Source of the DNA: an uncultured Bacilli bacterium
GTDB lineage: Bacteria; Bacillota_I; Bacilli_A; RF39; UBA660
Assembly (NCBI GenBank): GCA_947853245.1
Contig: CANTWP010000097.1
Span: 1-23,988, forward strand
Reading direction: 5' to 3'
DNA length: 23,988 bases
The notes beneath the pieces are model-generated. The model did not search any database, was not told the origin of the DNA, and worked only from the letters and a program-made list of their open reading frames with translations. Of the stretch, positions 6,853 through 14,985 are shown one piece after another. A program made the translations under genes and the position numbers. Within the stretch, counting starts at the first letter, position 1. Every line of letters starts with the position of its first letter.

Positions 6853-7390
6853 TTGGGCTTTAGCAATAGCAATTTGTGCGACTACAGTAGCATATGCAGT
6901 TTTAGCCACTACATTAACTATTAGTGGTACTGTTATAAAAAAAGGTGGAAGTTGGGATGTTCATTTAGAGAATGTTCAGACTTTACCATCAGTAGGACAA
7001 GGTACATTTATATCAGGACCGACAATCACTGGAACGACAAAAGAAAAATTGACATTTTCCGCTAATCTATTCAAGCCAAATGATTCTGTGTCATTTACGT
7101 TTGATATAAAAAATGGTGGATCAGTCGATGCCCAGCTTGATGGAGTTAATGTTAAATTAGGTAATGTAGAACAAAATTTTTCTAACTCAGAAAGTATAAC
7201 TAACAATGACATTACTTATAAATTAACATATGCAGATGGTAGCCTTTTACAAGGTTTTGGCCAAACTATATTAGCTGGTGCATCAAAATCTCTAAAATTA
7301 ACATTAACTTACAATAATGTTAATAGTATAGGGCCAACAGATGTTACTATGGATGTAGTAGCGACATTTAACTTTAGCCAACTTCGATAA
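6821..7390 (+). CDS. TasA/camelysin-like exported protein, paralogue 3
   Basis: A 189-residue member of the same family as the genes at 1206 and 1929. The N-terminus (EKKKQRTLAIWALAIAICATTVAYAVLATTLTISGTV) is almost that of paralogue 1, and the first 32 bases are identical between the two genes. The body keeps KKGGSWDVHLENV and KPNDSVSFTFDIKNGGSVDAQ, the TasA-like core strands, and ends in VATFNFSQLR, close to the NATFNFTQENA end of paralogue 1. Unlike paralogues 1 and 2 the mature part has no Cys. It stands alone with a strong promoter and ribosome binding site and is followed by a decayed insertion element; no terminator is clear downstream. Surface location is inferred. Confidence 0.75.
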   Translation: MEKKKQRTLAIWALAIAICATTVAYAVLATTLTISGTVIKKGGSWDVHLENVQTLPSVGQGTFISGPTITGTTKEKLTFSANLFKPNDSVSFTFDIKNGGSVDAQLDGVNVKLGNVEQNFSNSESITNNDITYKLTYADGSLLQGFGQTILAGASKSLKLTLTYNNVNSIGPTDVTMDVVATFNFSQLR

Positions 7391-7423
7391 TTAAAAAGAT
7401 ATACCTAAATAAAATGAATGCTT

Positions 7424-8670
7424 TGTCAAGTGTTCAATAAAAAAGTATGAGGTTTTAGGCAATGAATTCCAATAGATGATTTCGGTATTGTACTGGAGTC
7501 ATTTTTTAGTTCCACTTAATATCTATGATTATTATAATATTCATTATAATATTTTATGGCAATACATACATTTTTAAAAGTAAAGCAAGAATTTCAATTT
7601 ATAATTTCGCTTATATAATAAGCAAGTATTTCGTTGGCATCGGCGTCTTTTATAGTTAATAAATAACATTTTGTATTATTACAATAAAATAAGCATGTTG
7701 TATCAGTTTAAAGTACATCGTATGAAATACTAGTTTAAATACACTGTTAACAATATTTTTGCAAGTACTATGTTTTTTGTAGCTTTCATCATTCTTCTGT
7801 ATGGATTGGCTTGTCTAATTGGACATTTTAATCCAAGTTTTTTTTATTAATCTTCTTATTTTTTTATTAAAATGGACTTTAAATTCATCATTTAAAACCA
7901 TCATTATTTGTCTAGCACCATTTTGACGTTTCTTAAATTTGTATATTTTTAAAATTAAATTAAAATTTTTTTGGTCTTTATTATATTTTTCCATTCTTTG
8001 ATTTGTATGTTTTAAATAATTATAATAGTTTAATTTGAATATTTCAATACAATTAAATAAGTATAAAATCATCCTTTTTAAATTATACTTATCAATAACA
8101 TTTTTTATTGTTTTAAATTTGATATTGATTTGATATCTGTTAAAACTCCTATTTATATCAGTTCGTTTTTTTATAGTTCACTTTATGCCTTAAGCAATTT
8201 AATACTAGCCTCAGCTCTTTTAAGTTTTTCTTTATCAGATAATTCTCGTTTGATATGTTTACCAGATGAATCATTTTTTGTATCCTTTAATTCGACTGTA
8301 TTTTTATGTTGTTTTCTCCGTCTATTAGCGGAATTAGAGATTCTTCTTTCAACAACAATATCTGGATCTATATCACATTCTCTAAAAACATCTTGAAAAA
8401 AATTTTTATAATTTTCGTATTCATTAACTAATTTTGGCTTAAATTTATTAGTATAAGTGATTCCTGCATTAGTAATGTTTTTTAATTCATTTATTTTTAA
8501 TTAATTTCTTTACTATTTGTAAATAATAGCTTTGGCATTATTATCACCAACTTTTTTACATTATATATCATGATATAATAAAAAACTATAAAGTAGGTAT
8601 ATATTTTTTTATAGACCTTTTTATAGGTTACATTTTAAAAAATATGTCTTTTTTATTGGAAATTTATGTT
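7424..8670 (-). mobile_element. Decayed IS3-family element (IS150-like)
   Basis: The stretch holds the fossil orfA-orfB of an IS3-family transposase on the minus strand. The ends are tentative: CAATAAAAAAG occurs at about 7435-7445 next to TGTCAAGTGTT, and its reverse complement CTTTTTTATTG at 8648-8658, which would be the inner part of the terminal inverted repeats. No target duplication could be confirmed. The right-hand part, 8539-8700, has no gene and only A+T-rich sequence. Confidence 0.5.
7455..8538 (-). pseudogene. IS3-family transposase orfA-orfB, degraded
   Basis: Read on the minus strand from an ATG at 8538 (preceded by GGTGATAATA), the first part gives ITNAGITYTNKFKPK, then FFQDVFRECDIDPDIVVERR, VELKDTKNDSSGKHIKRELS and KEKLKRAEASIKLLKA, which match the order of the IS3 OrfA (helix-turn-helix plus leucine zipper). 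The second part gives YYNYLKHTNQRMEKYNKD, then IYKFKKRQNGARQIMMVLND (the GYRRI-type segment of OrfB) and, at the far end after frameshifts, YYNEYYNNHRY and MTPVQYRNHLLEFIA, the usual OrfB C-terminus. Many stops and frameshifts interrupt it, and most of the DDE catalytic core is unreadable, so it is inactive. A fragment of up to 85 residues is still open at 7815-8072 but is only part of this relic. Confidence 0.8.
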
Positions 8671-8705
8671 AATTAACTAGAAAATAATGAAAATCCGAGT
8701 TTTTA

Positions 8706-8714
8706 TGATATAAT
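8706..8714 (+). promoter_or_regulatory. Extended -10 promoter of prfB
   Basis: TGATATAAT (8706-8714), an extended -10 with a perfect TATAAT. The -35 region is poor. The ribosome binding site GAGGTG (8734-8739) precedes the ATG at 8744. Confidence 0.5.
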
Positions 8715-8743
8715 GGTTATGTATATATAGATAGAGGTGCTAT

Positions 8744-9869
8744 ATGGAGATAAATGAATTAAATAGTATGTATTTAAAATTACAAACGAAAGTAGATGAA
8801 TTATGGAGGTTACTTTGACCCAAATAGTAAACTAAAAAGAATTAAAGAATTAGAGAATATTATGCAAGAAGAAAATTTTTGGAATGATCGTAATAGAAGT
8901 GAACAAGTCATTTCAGAAGCTAAATCTTTAAAAATTTTAATAGAAACATCTTCTAATTTAAAAAATAAAATATCTAGTAATTTAGAAATAGTAAAAACAT
9001 TAAATGATACGGGTTCTGATAGTGATATAGAACTTCTGTCTTTAATAGAAGAAGAAATTAATATCATAGAGAATAGTTTATCATCACTTGAAATAGAATT
9101 ATTATTTAATGAGCCTTACGACAAGTTAGGAGCAATAGTTGAAATACATGCTGGTGCTGGCGGAACTGAGGCTTGTGATTGGGCTAATATGCTTTATAGA
9201 ATGTATACACGTTGGTGTGAAAAGAAAAAGTATAAAATAGAAGTACTCGATTCTCAACGTGGAGATGAAGTAGGTATAAAAAGTTTAACAATGCTTATTA
9301 GAGGCAATAATGCTTTTGGTTATTTAAAAGGTGAAAAAGGTGTACATAGATTAGTTAGAATTTCTCCATTTGATTCTAATTCGAGAAGACATACATCTTT
9401 TGCGTCAGTTTTAGTTACTCCACTTTTTGAAGAAAGTAATATTAATGTAGAAATAAATCCAACTGATATTAGAGTAGATGTATATCGTAGTAGTGGTTGT
9501 GGTGGTCAGGGAGTAAATACAACTGATAGTGCTGTTCGCATTACGCATTTACCAACAAAAATAGTTGTTACTTGTCAAAACGAACGTAGCCAAATTCAGA
9601 ATAAAGAACGTGCTATGGAAGTATTAAAGAATAAATTATACGAATTGGAACTTGAAAACAGAAACGATAAACTTGAAGCATTAAAAGGTAATAGCATGGA
9701 TATTAATTTTGGTTCACAAATCAGAAGTTATGTAATGTGTCCTTATACATTAGTAAAGGATCATCGTAATGGAACGGAAACAAGTAATGTTGATAAAGTT
9801 TTAGATGGTGATATTGACTTATTTATTCAAGAATACTTGAAAGGAAGTTGTAGTAGTGGAAATGGATAA
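8744..9869 (+). CDS. prfB: Peptide chain release factor 2, with programmed +1 frameshift
   Basis: RF2 recognises UGA and UAA stops and releases the peptide. The reading frame begins at ATG 8744 (MEINELNSMYLKLQTKVDELWRLL, 24 codons), meets an in-frame TGA at 8816-8818, and continues in the +1 frame from GAC 8817 (DPNSKLKRIKELE...) to TAA 9867-9869, about 374 residues in all. The recoding site is described separately. The body carries the RF2 codon-recognition tripeptide SPF (RISPFDSNSRRHTSF) and the catalytic GGQ (GCGGQGVNTTDSAVR), which is what one expects of a functional RF2. An ATG at 8796 exists in the second frame but lies after the true N-terminus. The last bases overlap the YitT-family gene. 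Presence of RF2 and TGA stops shows that TGA is not read as Trp in this organism. Confidence 0.96.
8804..8819 (+). other. RF2 programmed +1 frameshift site
   Basis: TGG AGG TTA CTT TGA C: an internal Shine-Dalgarno (GGAGG, 8805-8809), three bases, then the slippery CTT followed by TGA and C. Spacing is the same as in the E. coli AGGGGG-TAT-CTT-TGA-C signal. Low RF2 allows the ribosome to slip to GAC, giving autoregulation. Confidence 0.95.
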
Positions 9870-10722
9870 TGGAAGTATTATAAAAAAAATATATAAAAAA
9901 GATCGTATGATACGATATATCTGGTTTATATGTGGTGTATTTATTTTAGCGGTTGCTTTTAATATATTTATATTGCCAAATGACGTTGTATATGGGGTTA
10001 GTGGGTTAGGAGTTATTTTATATAGAACATTAGGCATAGATCCATCTCTGACAATTCTTGTGGGTTCAGTTTTACTTTTAATATTAAGTTATTTTTTACT
10101 AGGTTGGGATAAAACTAAAAATTCTGTGATCGGTTCAATTATATATCCAATCTTTATTAATTTAACATCTTCACTTATTTCTGTAATAGATTTAGGTAAT
10201 TTAGAAACAATTGTAACTATATTTTTTGGAGCAGTATTAAGTGGAATAGGTATAGGTTTAGTATTTAAGTCTGGTTTTACTACTGGTGGAACAGATATCT
10301 TAAATCAAATTGTTTCCAAATATTTTAAAGTGTCAATTGGCAATTCCATGTTATTTACAGATGGTATTATTATTTTTAGTAGTTTATTTGTATTTGGTTG
10401 GCCTAAATTCATTTATTCTATTATTAATATGTACATTATTAGTACTATGACTGATAAGGTAATTTTAGGAATTTCTAATTCTAAAGCCTTTTACATTATA
10501 ACAGAACACGAAACGTCTATAAAGAAATTTTTATTAAACAGTTTATCGCATGGTGTGACAGTGTTAGAAGGAAGAGGTGGATATACAGGTAATAATCAAA
10601 AAGTTATTATGTGCATAGTTCCTACTAAAGAATACTTTGTGGTAAAGGAAGGAATTCATGAGATTGATCCAGAAGCATTTTTCTTAGTAACAGACTCTTA
10701 TGAAGTATATGGAGGTGAATAG
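9856..10722 (+). CDS. YitT family membrane protein (DUF161 + DUF2179)
   Basis: A 288-residue (or 286) integral membrane protein of the YitT family, whose function is not known. About five to six hydrophobic segments lie between residues 20 and 190, with the repeated glycine-rich DUF161 phrases FILPNDVVYGVSGLGVILYR and GLVFKSGFTTGGTDILNQIV. The C-terminal 85 residues form the soluble DUF2179 domain (AFYIITEHETSIKKFL, VTVLEGRGGYTGNNQKVIMC, IDPEAFFLVTDSYEVYGGE). The start is either GTG 9856, eight bases after AGGAAG, or ATG 9862; both overlap the prfB end. ftsE follows with its ribosome binding site inside this gene, so prfB-yitT-ftsE-ftsX form one operon. In Bacillus prfB and ftsEX are also near each other, but without YitT between them as far as I recall. 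Confidence 0.88.
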   Translation: MEMDNGSIIKKIYKKDRMIRYIWFICGVFILAVAFNIFILPNDVVYGVSGLGVILYRTLGIDPSLTILVGSVLLLILSYFLLGWDKTKNSVIGSIIYPIFINLTSSLISVIDLGNLETIVTIFFGAVLSGIGIGLVFKSGFTTGGTDILNQIVSKYFKVSIGNSMLFTDGIIIFSSLFVFGWPKFIYSIINMYIISTMTDKVILGISNSKAFYIITEHETSIKKFLLNSLSHGVTVLEGRGGYTGNNQKVIMCIVPTKEYFVVKEGIHEIDPEAFFLVTDSYEVYGGE

Positions 10723-10723
10723 A

Positions 10724-11419
10724 GTGGATTTAATAAGAATTAAAAATGTTAATAAAACTTATAAAACAGGTGTAACAGCAATATATGATTTAAGTCTTAC
10801 TATTGAAAAAGGTGAATTTATTTTTATTATAGGTTCTACTGGTTGTGGAAAGAGTACCTTAATTAAAATGCTTTATCGTGAAGAAAAACCAACTAGTGGT
10901 AAAATAATAGTTGGTGGTATCGACGTAGCTAAACTTAGAAATGGCAAAGTATATAAAATTCGTAGAAAGATTGGTGTAGTATTTCAAGACTTTAAATTAT
11001 TACCTCGTTTAAATGTTTACGAAAATGTTGCATTTGCTGCGGAAGTATTAGGTTTATCTAAAGCTGAAATTCATGGTAAAGTGGTTAAAGCTTTAGAATT
11101 AGTCGGGTTAAAAGCACGAGCTAAAAATTATCCCGAACAATTATCAGGTGGAGAACAACAAAGAGTTGCTCTTGCCCGAGCAATAATAAATGAACCAAAA
11201 CTTCTAATTTGTGATGAACCGACTGGAAACTTAGATGAAGTTACTAGTATGGAGATTATGAATGTATTAGAAGAGATTAATAAATTAGGCACAACAATTA
11301 TTATGGTTACTCATGATACAGAAATTGTTGATAAAATGAAAAAAAGAGTAATTTTACTTGATTCAGGAAGATTATTAAAAGATTATGAGAAAGGAACCTA
11401 TAAGCATGAAAGTATTTAG
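10724..11419 (+). CDS. ftsE: Cell division ATP-binding protein FtsE
   Basis: FtsE is the ATPase of the FtsEX complex, which activates peptidoglycan hydrolases (CwlO or PcsB type in Firmicutes) in division or elongation. Visible are Walker A GSTGCGKST (37-45), a Q-loop VVFQDFKLLPRLNVYENVA, the signature LSGGEQQRVALARA, Walker B LLICDEPTGNLD and the switch His in MVTHD. I choose the GTG at 10724, with GGAGGTGA (10711-10718) five bases upstream, instead of an ATG at 10700 that lies inside the YitT gene ahead of that site; this gives 231 residues, the usual length. The end overlaps ftsX by 14 bases. Confidence 0.95.
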   Translation: MDLIRIKNVNKTYKTGVTAIYDLSLTIEKGEFIFIIGSTGCGKSTLIKMLYREEKPTSGKIIVGGIDVAKLRNGKVYKIRRKIGVVFQDFKLLPRLNVYENVAFAAEVLGLSKAEIHGKVVKALELVGLKARAKNYPEQLSGGEQQRVALARAIINEPKLLICDEPTGNLDEVTSMEIMNVLEEINKLGTTIIMVTHDTEIVDKMKKRVILLDSGRLLKDYEKGTYKHESI

Positions 11420-12305
11420 AATTTTAAGTAGGAATATTAGAGATTCTTTTAAAAGTGTATTTAGAAACTTTTCACTTTCTATTGCCTCTATTTCTTGTAT
11501 AACAATAACACTAATTGTTGTGGCGATAGCTATTGTTCTTTCTGATAATGTAAATAATTTCGCTACGTTAGTAGAAAAAGATGTAACGATTGTAACCTTT
11601 ATTAGTAATGAAGCAACATCTGATGATATTAAATCGTTAGGAGCAAAGATTGAAGCATTAGATAATATTGATTCTGTAACATTTGATTCTAAAATGGATA
11701 TAATGAAAGAAATGATGGAATCTTCAGATGTATTTAATAATATCATGTCGAATTGGACAGAAGAAACTACACCTATTCAAGACACTTACTTAGTAAAGGT
11801 AGTAGATATTGAAGGAATAAAAAATGTTGCTGACGAAATTAAAAAGATGGATTTTGTTACAGTTGTCAAATATGGGGAAGGTATGGTTGAACAATTAGTT
11901 TCTATATTTGATGTAGTTAGAAAAATAAGTATAGGTTTAGTTATTGCTTTAATTATTGTAACTGCTTTCTTGATTGCGAATACTATAAAGATAACGATTT
12001 TTTCACGAAAAAGAGAAATCGAGATAATGCGTTTAGTAGGAGCATCTAATATTAATATTAAGATTCCATTTATTATGGAAGGATTATTTTTAGGCATTAT
12101 GGGAGCTATTATACCAATTTGTGTAACAATATTTGGTTATATTGCATTATATACTAAATTTGATGGACAATTATTCTCACCATTTATTAGCTTAATTACA
12201 CCAGAACCATTTGTTTATACTATTTCACTTATTTTATTATTAATTGGTATGGCTGTTGGTATGTTTGGAAGCCTTAGAGCTGTTAAGAAATATTTAAAGA
12301 TATAA
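11406..12305 (+). CDS. ftsX: Cell division protein FtsX
   Basis: FtsX is the membrane partner of FtsE that passes the ATPase signal across the membrane to a peptidoglycan hydrolase. The 299-residue protein has the FtsX layout: a cytoplasmic head (VFRILSRNIRDSFKSVFRN), TM1 (about 20-42), an extracellular domain of roughly 120 residues with VEKDVTIVTFIS and FDSKMDIMKEMM, then TM2-4, with the conserved cytoplasmic loop TIKITIFSRKREIEIMRLVG between TM2 and TM3. The start used is ATG 11406, nine bases after AAGGAA; an earlier ATG (11385) would overlap more of ftsE. No PcsB/CwlO-type hydrolase is in the window, so its partner is elsewhere. Confidence 0.95.
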   Translation: MKVFRILSRNIRDSFKSVFRNFSLSIASISCITITLIVVAIAIVLSDNVNNFATLVEKDVTIVTFISNEATSDDIKSLGAKIEALDNIDSVTFDSKMDIMKEMMESSDVFNNIMSNWTEETTPIQDTYLVKVVDIEGIKNVADEIKKMDFVTVVKYGEGMVEQLVSIFDVVRKISIGLVIALIIVTAFLIANTIKITIFSRKREIEIMRLVGASNINIKIPFIMEGLFLGIMGAIIPICVTIFGYIALYTKFDGQLFSPFISLITPEPFVYTISLILLLIGMAVGMFGSLRAVKKYLKI

Positions 12306-12320
12306 TAATTGGTGTTGTTT

Positions 12321-13508
12321 ATGATAAAAAAAATTAATAATAAATTTGAGAATTGGTATAGTAATTTTTTTAAAGATACGAAAAATATTAAAAATTTATT
12401 GTTTTATTTAGGATTGATTTGCACCTTAATTATTTTTACAACCGGAAGTTCACAAATTATTCAATTAGATAGTGTATTAATTATGAATATTCAAATTTTA
12501 ACACAGGTATTTTTGATATTAAAGATAATTTTAACAAAAGAAAAATTGTCAAATTATCTTTTCTTTACGTTAATAATAGTATTAACGTATATTTGTGATA
12601 GTAATATGGGAAACCATTTTGAATTAACTCCAGTAATTCTTTTAATTATTGCATCTAGACAAGTTGAATCTAGTAAAATTATTGATTTTGTATTATGTTT
12701 TAATATATTATTGATTGGCTATCATGTTGCAGTATATATCTTAGATTACGTTTTTAATTGTGGATTCTTTGATCTTTCATATCAAACAAGTTTTTATAGA
12801 GGTGAAAAAATAAGACATGCTTTTTATTTTTATCATCCTAATACATTTTCTAATTATTTATTTTGGACATATTTAATGTATGTTTATCTTAATTTTAATA
12901 ATAAAAAGAAAACTTTATTAATAGTATTTATCGGAATAATATTAGCTATTTTAACTTATATATTTCCTAATTCTAGAAATGCCTCTTTATTTTATTTGAT
13001 ATCTTTAATTTTATATGCACTTTTTAAAAATAAAAAGTTTACATCTTCTAAAAAGATCTGCTCATTACTTAGCTTTTCTTTTGTAATTTGTTTCTTTGTA
13101 TCATTTTATTTATTAATATTTATGGATTCCAATACCGCTGTAGGCAATTTTATTAATAAATTTAATCTTTTTCTAAATAATAGATTACTGGTTGGCTATA
13201 GGTATTTAACGGTATATGGAATAAGTTTATTAGGTAATTTGTTTACACCAGAAAATAACTTATTAGCAGTCGGTTATTCTAGAGTTATTCTAGATAATTG
13301 GTATTATTACTTAATAATTAGAGTAGGTGTAATTATGAATTTGTTCTATCTTTATAGTTTTTCTAAAACATTAACGAAATCATTACAAAAAAAAGATTAT
13401 TCTAAAGTATTCGCCATTGTAATTTTTCTTTTATATAATTGCATTGAATCTATTGGTATCAATCCGCAAATATCTTTTCCATTTTTCTTTTTAGGAATGT
13501 TTCTCTAA
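12321..13508 (+). CDS. Wzy-like polysaccharide polymerase / O-antigen ligase family membrane protein
   Basis: A very hydrophobic protein of about 395 residues with roughly ten membrane segments. The features point to the O-antigen polymerase/ligase-like superfamily (Wzy, WaaL, capsular polymerases): a long extracellular loop with RHAFYFYHPNTFSNYLF, the HPN motif and FPNSRNASLFYLI with the SRN(A) motif of these enzymes. Such proteins polymerise undecaprenyl-linked repeat units of capsular or secondary wall polysaccharide outside the membrane. No other capsule gene is nearby, so its substrate is unknown; the family call is by motif and topology. I take ATG 12321, with GGTG six bases upstream, as the start; TTG 12309 would overlap that site. 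It follows ftsX by 15 bases and may end the prfB-ftsX operon at the terminator at 13507. Confidence 0.65.
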   Translation: MIKKINNKFENWYSNFFKDTKNIKNLLFYLGLICTLIIFTTGSSQIIQLDSVLIMNIQILTQVFLILKIILTKEKLSNYLFFTLIIVLTYICDSNMGNHFELTPVILLIIASRQVESSKIIDFVLCFNILLIGYHVAVYILDYVFNCGFFDLSYQTSFYRGEKIRHAFYFYHPNTFSNYLFWTYLMYVYLNFNNKKKTLLIVFIGIILAILTYIFPNSRNASLFYLISLILYALFKNKKFTSSKKICSLLSFSFVICFFVSFYLLIFMDSNTAVGNFINKFNLFLNNRLLVGYRYLTVYGISLLGNLFTPENNLLAVGYSRVILDNWYYYLIIRVGVIMNLFYLYSFSKTLTKSLQKKDYSKVFAIVIFLLYNCIESIGINPQISFPFFFLGMFL

Positions 13509-13534
13509 AAGTGTTATAAAAATAACACTTTTTT
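13507..13534 (+). terminator. Intrinsic terminator after the Wzy-like gene
   Basis: AAAAGTGTTA (13507-13516), loop TAAAAA, TAACACTTTT (13523-13532) and further Ts. Its left arm begins in the coding end. It closes the prfB-to-polymerase operon 23 bases before yabG. Confidence 0.75.
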
Positions 13535-13556
13535 CATATATTTAAATGGTGATAAT

Positions 13557-14333
13557 ATGAATTTTGATGTTGGAGATCTAGTTACTCGTAAATCCTATAA
13601 TAATGATTTAGTTTTTGAAATTACTGATATAATTGACGGTATATGTTATTTAAAAGGTAATAATGTAAGATTATTGGCGGATAGTCCTGTTGATGATTTA
13701 AATAAATATGAAAAAGAGGATGATACGGAAGAAAAAGAGTTTGTTGAACGTTCAAAACCTAAGATAGATCTGGATCGTACTGATTATTTTTATTTGCCAG
13801 GTAAAATATTACATATAGATGCTGATAGTGATTACTTAAATAGATGTTTAAATTATTATAAAGATGCTAATATATGGGCAATGGGAATTAAAGAAAAAGA
13901 AGAGAATATGAATTTATATATGACAGAGTGGTTAGAAAAATATCGTCCTAATATAGTAGTTATAACAGGTCATGATGCTTATTATAAAAAGCAAGGTACA
14001 GGTCTTAAAGCTTATAAAAATAGTGCTAATTTTGTGAGTGCTATAACAGAAGCTAGAAAATATGAACAGAGTCATGATAAATTAATTATAATAGCGGGTG
14101 CTTGTCAATCTGATTATGAAGAACTTATTAAGGCAGGAGCTAATTTTGCATCTAGCCCTAAACGAGTTAATATTCATGCTTTGGATCCAGCTATCATAGC
14201 AACTCGTATGAGTCTTTCAGATATTAATAAAGATATTGATTTAAAAAAGATATTATCGCAAACTAAATATGGTAGTGATGGTTTAGGAGGAATTATTACA
14301 AAGGGAACTATGTATATAGGATATCCAAGATAG
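13557..14333 (+). CDS. yabG: Sporulation-specific protease YabG
   Basis: YabG is a sporulation cysteine-type peptidase (family U57) that processes spore coat proteins in the mother cell; in Bacillus it depends on SigmaK. The 258-residue protein has the family hallmarks: an N-terminal FDVGDLVTRKSYNNDLVFEI beta domain, PGKILHIDADSDYLNRCL, the RPNIVVITGHDAYYK segment, IIAGACQSDYEELIKAGANF and ASSPKRVNIHALDPA, plus GSDGLGGIITKGTMYIGYPR at the end. The conserved His in GHD and Cys in GACQS are candidates for the active site. GGTGAT precedes the ATG. veg follows eight bases later, as in Bacillus. Together with gerQ, yabP, yabQ and spoVG it is the best evidence in the window for sporulation. Confidence 0.93.
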   Translation: MNFDVGDLVTRKSYNNDLVFEITDIIDGICYLKGNNVRLLADSPVDDLNKYEKEDDTEEKEFVERSKPKIDLDRTDYFYLPGKILHIDADSDYLNRCLNYYKDANIWAMGIKEKEENMNLYMTEWLEKYRPNIVVITGHDAYYKKQGTGLKAYKNSANFVSAITEARKYEQSHDKLIIIAGACQSDYEELIKAGANFASSPKRVNIHALDPAIIATRMSLSDINKDIDLKKILSQTKYGSDGLGGIITKGTMYIGYPR

Positions 14334-14341
14334 GGGGCAAA

Positions 14342-14557
14342 ATGAATATAGACAGTGTTAAAAGTAAGCTATATGATTATATAGGAGAATCAGTAACTAT
14401 TAAGTGTAATTTAGGCCGTAATAAATATGAAAAGTATGATGCAACCATTAAAGAACTTTATAATAATGTCTTTATAGTTGAGACAAATAAGTATCATATA
14501 ATTAAGTCTTTTTCCTATTCTGATGTAATAACTAAGGTAATTAAAATAGATTATTAA
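14342..14557 (+). CDS. veg: Veg family protein
   Basis: A 71-residue cytoplasmic protein of the Veg family (DUF1021). Bacillus Veg is a highly expressed small protein reported to promote biofilm matrix gene expression; its biochemistry is not settled. Here the family core is visible: IGESVTIKCNLGRNKYEKYDATIKELYNNVFIVE followed by SFSYSDVITKVIKIDY, close to GKRLTLKANGGRRK...SYSYADVLTETVEL of Bacillus. It starts eight bases after yabG, with AGGGGG (14332-14337) overlapping the yabG stop. In Bacillus the order is yabG-veg-sspF; no sspF is present here. Confidence 0.88.
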   Translation: MNIDSVKSKLYDYIGESVTIKCNLGRNKYEKYDATIKELYNNVFIVETNKYHIIKSFSYSDVITKVIKIDY

Positions 14558-14599
14558 TTTACAAAATTTGACATTATCCTATTGATAAAAGAAAAAAAA

Positions 14600-14627
14600 T
14601 TAGATATACTTATTTTGTAATTATAAT
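14600..14627 (+). promoter_or_regulatory. Probable promoter of spoVG
   Basis: TATAAT (14622-14627) with TTAGAT (14600-14605) as the best -35 (16-bp spacer). A clear GGGAG ribosome binding site precedes the ATG at 14652. No convincing SigmaH signal was seen. Confidence 0.4.
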
Positions 14628-14651
14628 GGGAACACGAAGGGAGAGATTTGC

Positions 14652-14912
14652 ATGAAAATTACATCTGTAGACGTTAGAAAGGTAAAAAGAGAAGAAGATA
14701 ATTTAAAAGCTTTTGTAAATGTTACTATTGATGACGGGTTAGTTATTAAGAACCTAAGAGTTATTGATGGCACAAAAGGTTTATTTGTGGCAATGCCAAA
14801 CCATAAAGATAAAAAAACTGGGAAATTTAAGGATATAGTACATCCAATTAATCAAGAAGTACGTACTATGTTTGAAGAAGCAATTCTAAAAGCGTATAAT
14901 GAAACTGAATAA
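14652..14912 (+). CDS. spoVG: Septation / sporulation regulator SpoVG
   Basis: SpoVG is a small RNA- and DNA-binding protein that influences septation, cell wall genes and sporulation in Firmicutes. The 86-residue protein matches the family along its full length: MKITSVDVRKV, LKAFVNVTIDDGLVIKNLRV, DGTKGLFVAMPNHK, FKDIVHPINQEVRTMFEEAI. It is followed directly by a small perfect terminator, so it is probably monocistronic. In Bacillus spoVG lies a few genes after veg; here the intervening sspF, ispE, purR and yabJ are absent. Confidence 0.95.
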   Translation: MKITSVDVRKVKREEDNLKAFVNVTIDDGLVIKNLRVIDGTKGLFVAMPNHKDKKTGKFKDIVHPINQEVRTMFEEAILKAYNETE

Positions 14913-14931
14913 AACTCGAAAGAGTTTTTTT
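14911..14931 (+). terminator. Intrinsic terminator of spoVG
   Basis: AAAACTC, GAAA tetraloop, GAGTTTT and further Ts (14911-14931). Short stem, but a perfect GNRA loop. Confidence 0.75.
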
Positions 14932-14941
14932 GTTTATATTT

Positions 14942-14970
14942 TTCATATTATTATCTCTTTAGAATATAAT
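14942..14970 (+). promoter_or_regulatory. SigmaE-like promoter of yabP-yabQ
   Basis: TTCATATT (14942-14949), 13-bp spacer, AATATAAT (14963-14970), compared with the SigmaE consensus of a (G)TCATATT -35 and CATACAnT -10. yabP and yabQ are SigmaE-controlled in Bacillus, which agrees. The A+T-rich context makes chance matches possible. Confidence 0.5.
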
Positions 14971-14985
14971 TAATTAGGTGATAAT

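Noticed and set aside
6976..7212. Open frame on the minus strand inside TasA-like paralogue 3
   Set aside because: Antisense reading of a clear coding region.
8130..8396. 88-codon frame on the plus strand
   Set aside because: Antisense of the degraded IS3 orfA; the minus-strand reading matches OrfA, the plus reading matches nothing.
11375..12097. Two minus-strand frames inside ftsX
   Set aside because: Antisense readings of ftsX.
13533..13561. TTCATATA before yabG as a SigmaE -35
   Set aside because: The -10 at the proper distance would fall on the start codon, leaving no room for a leader.
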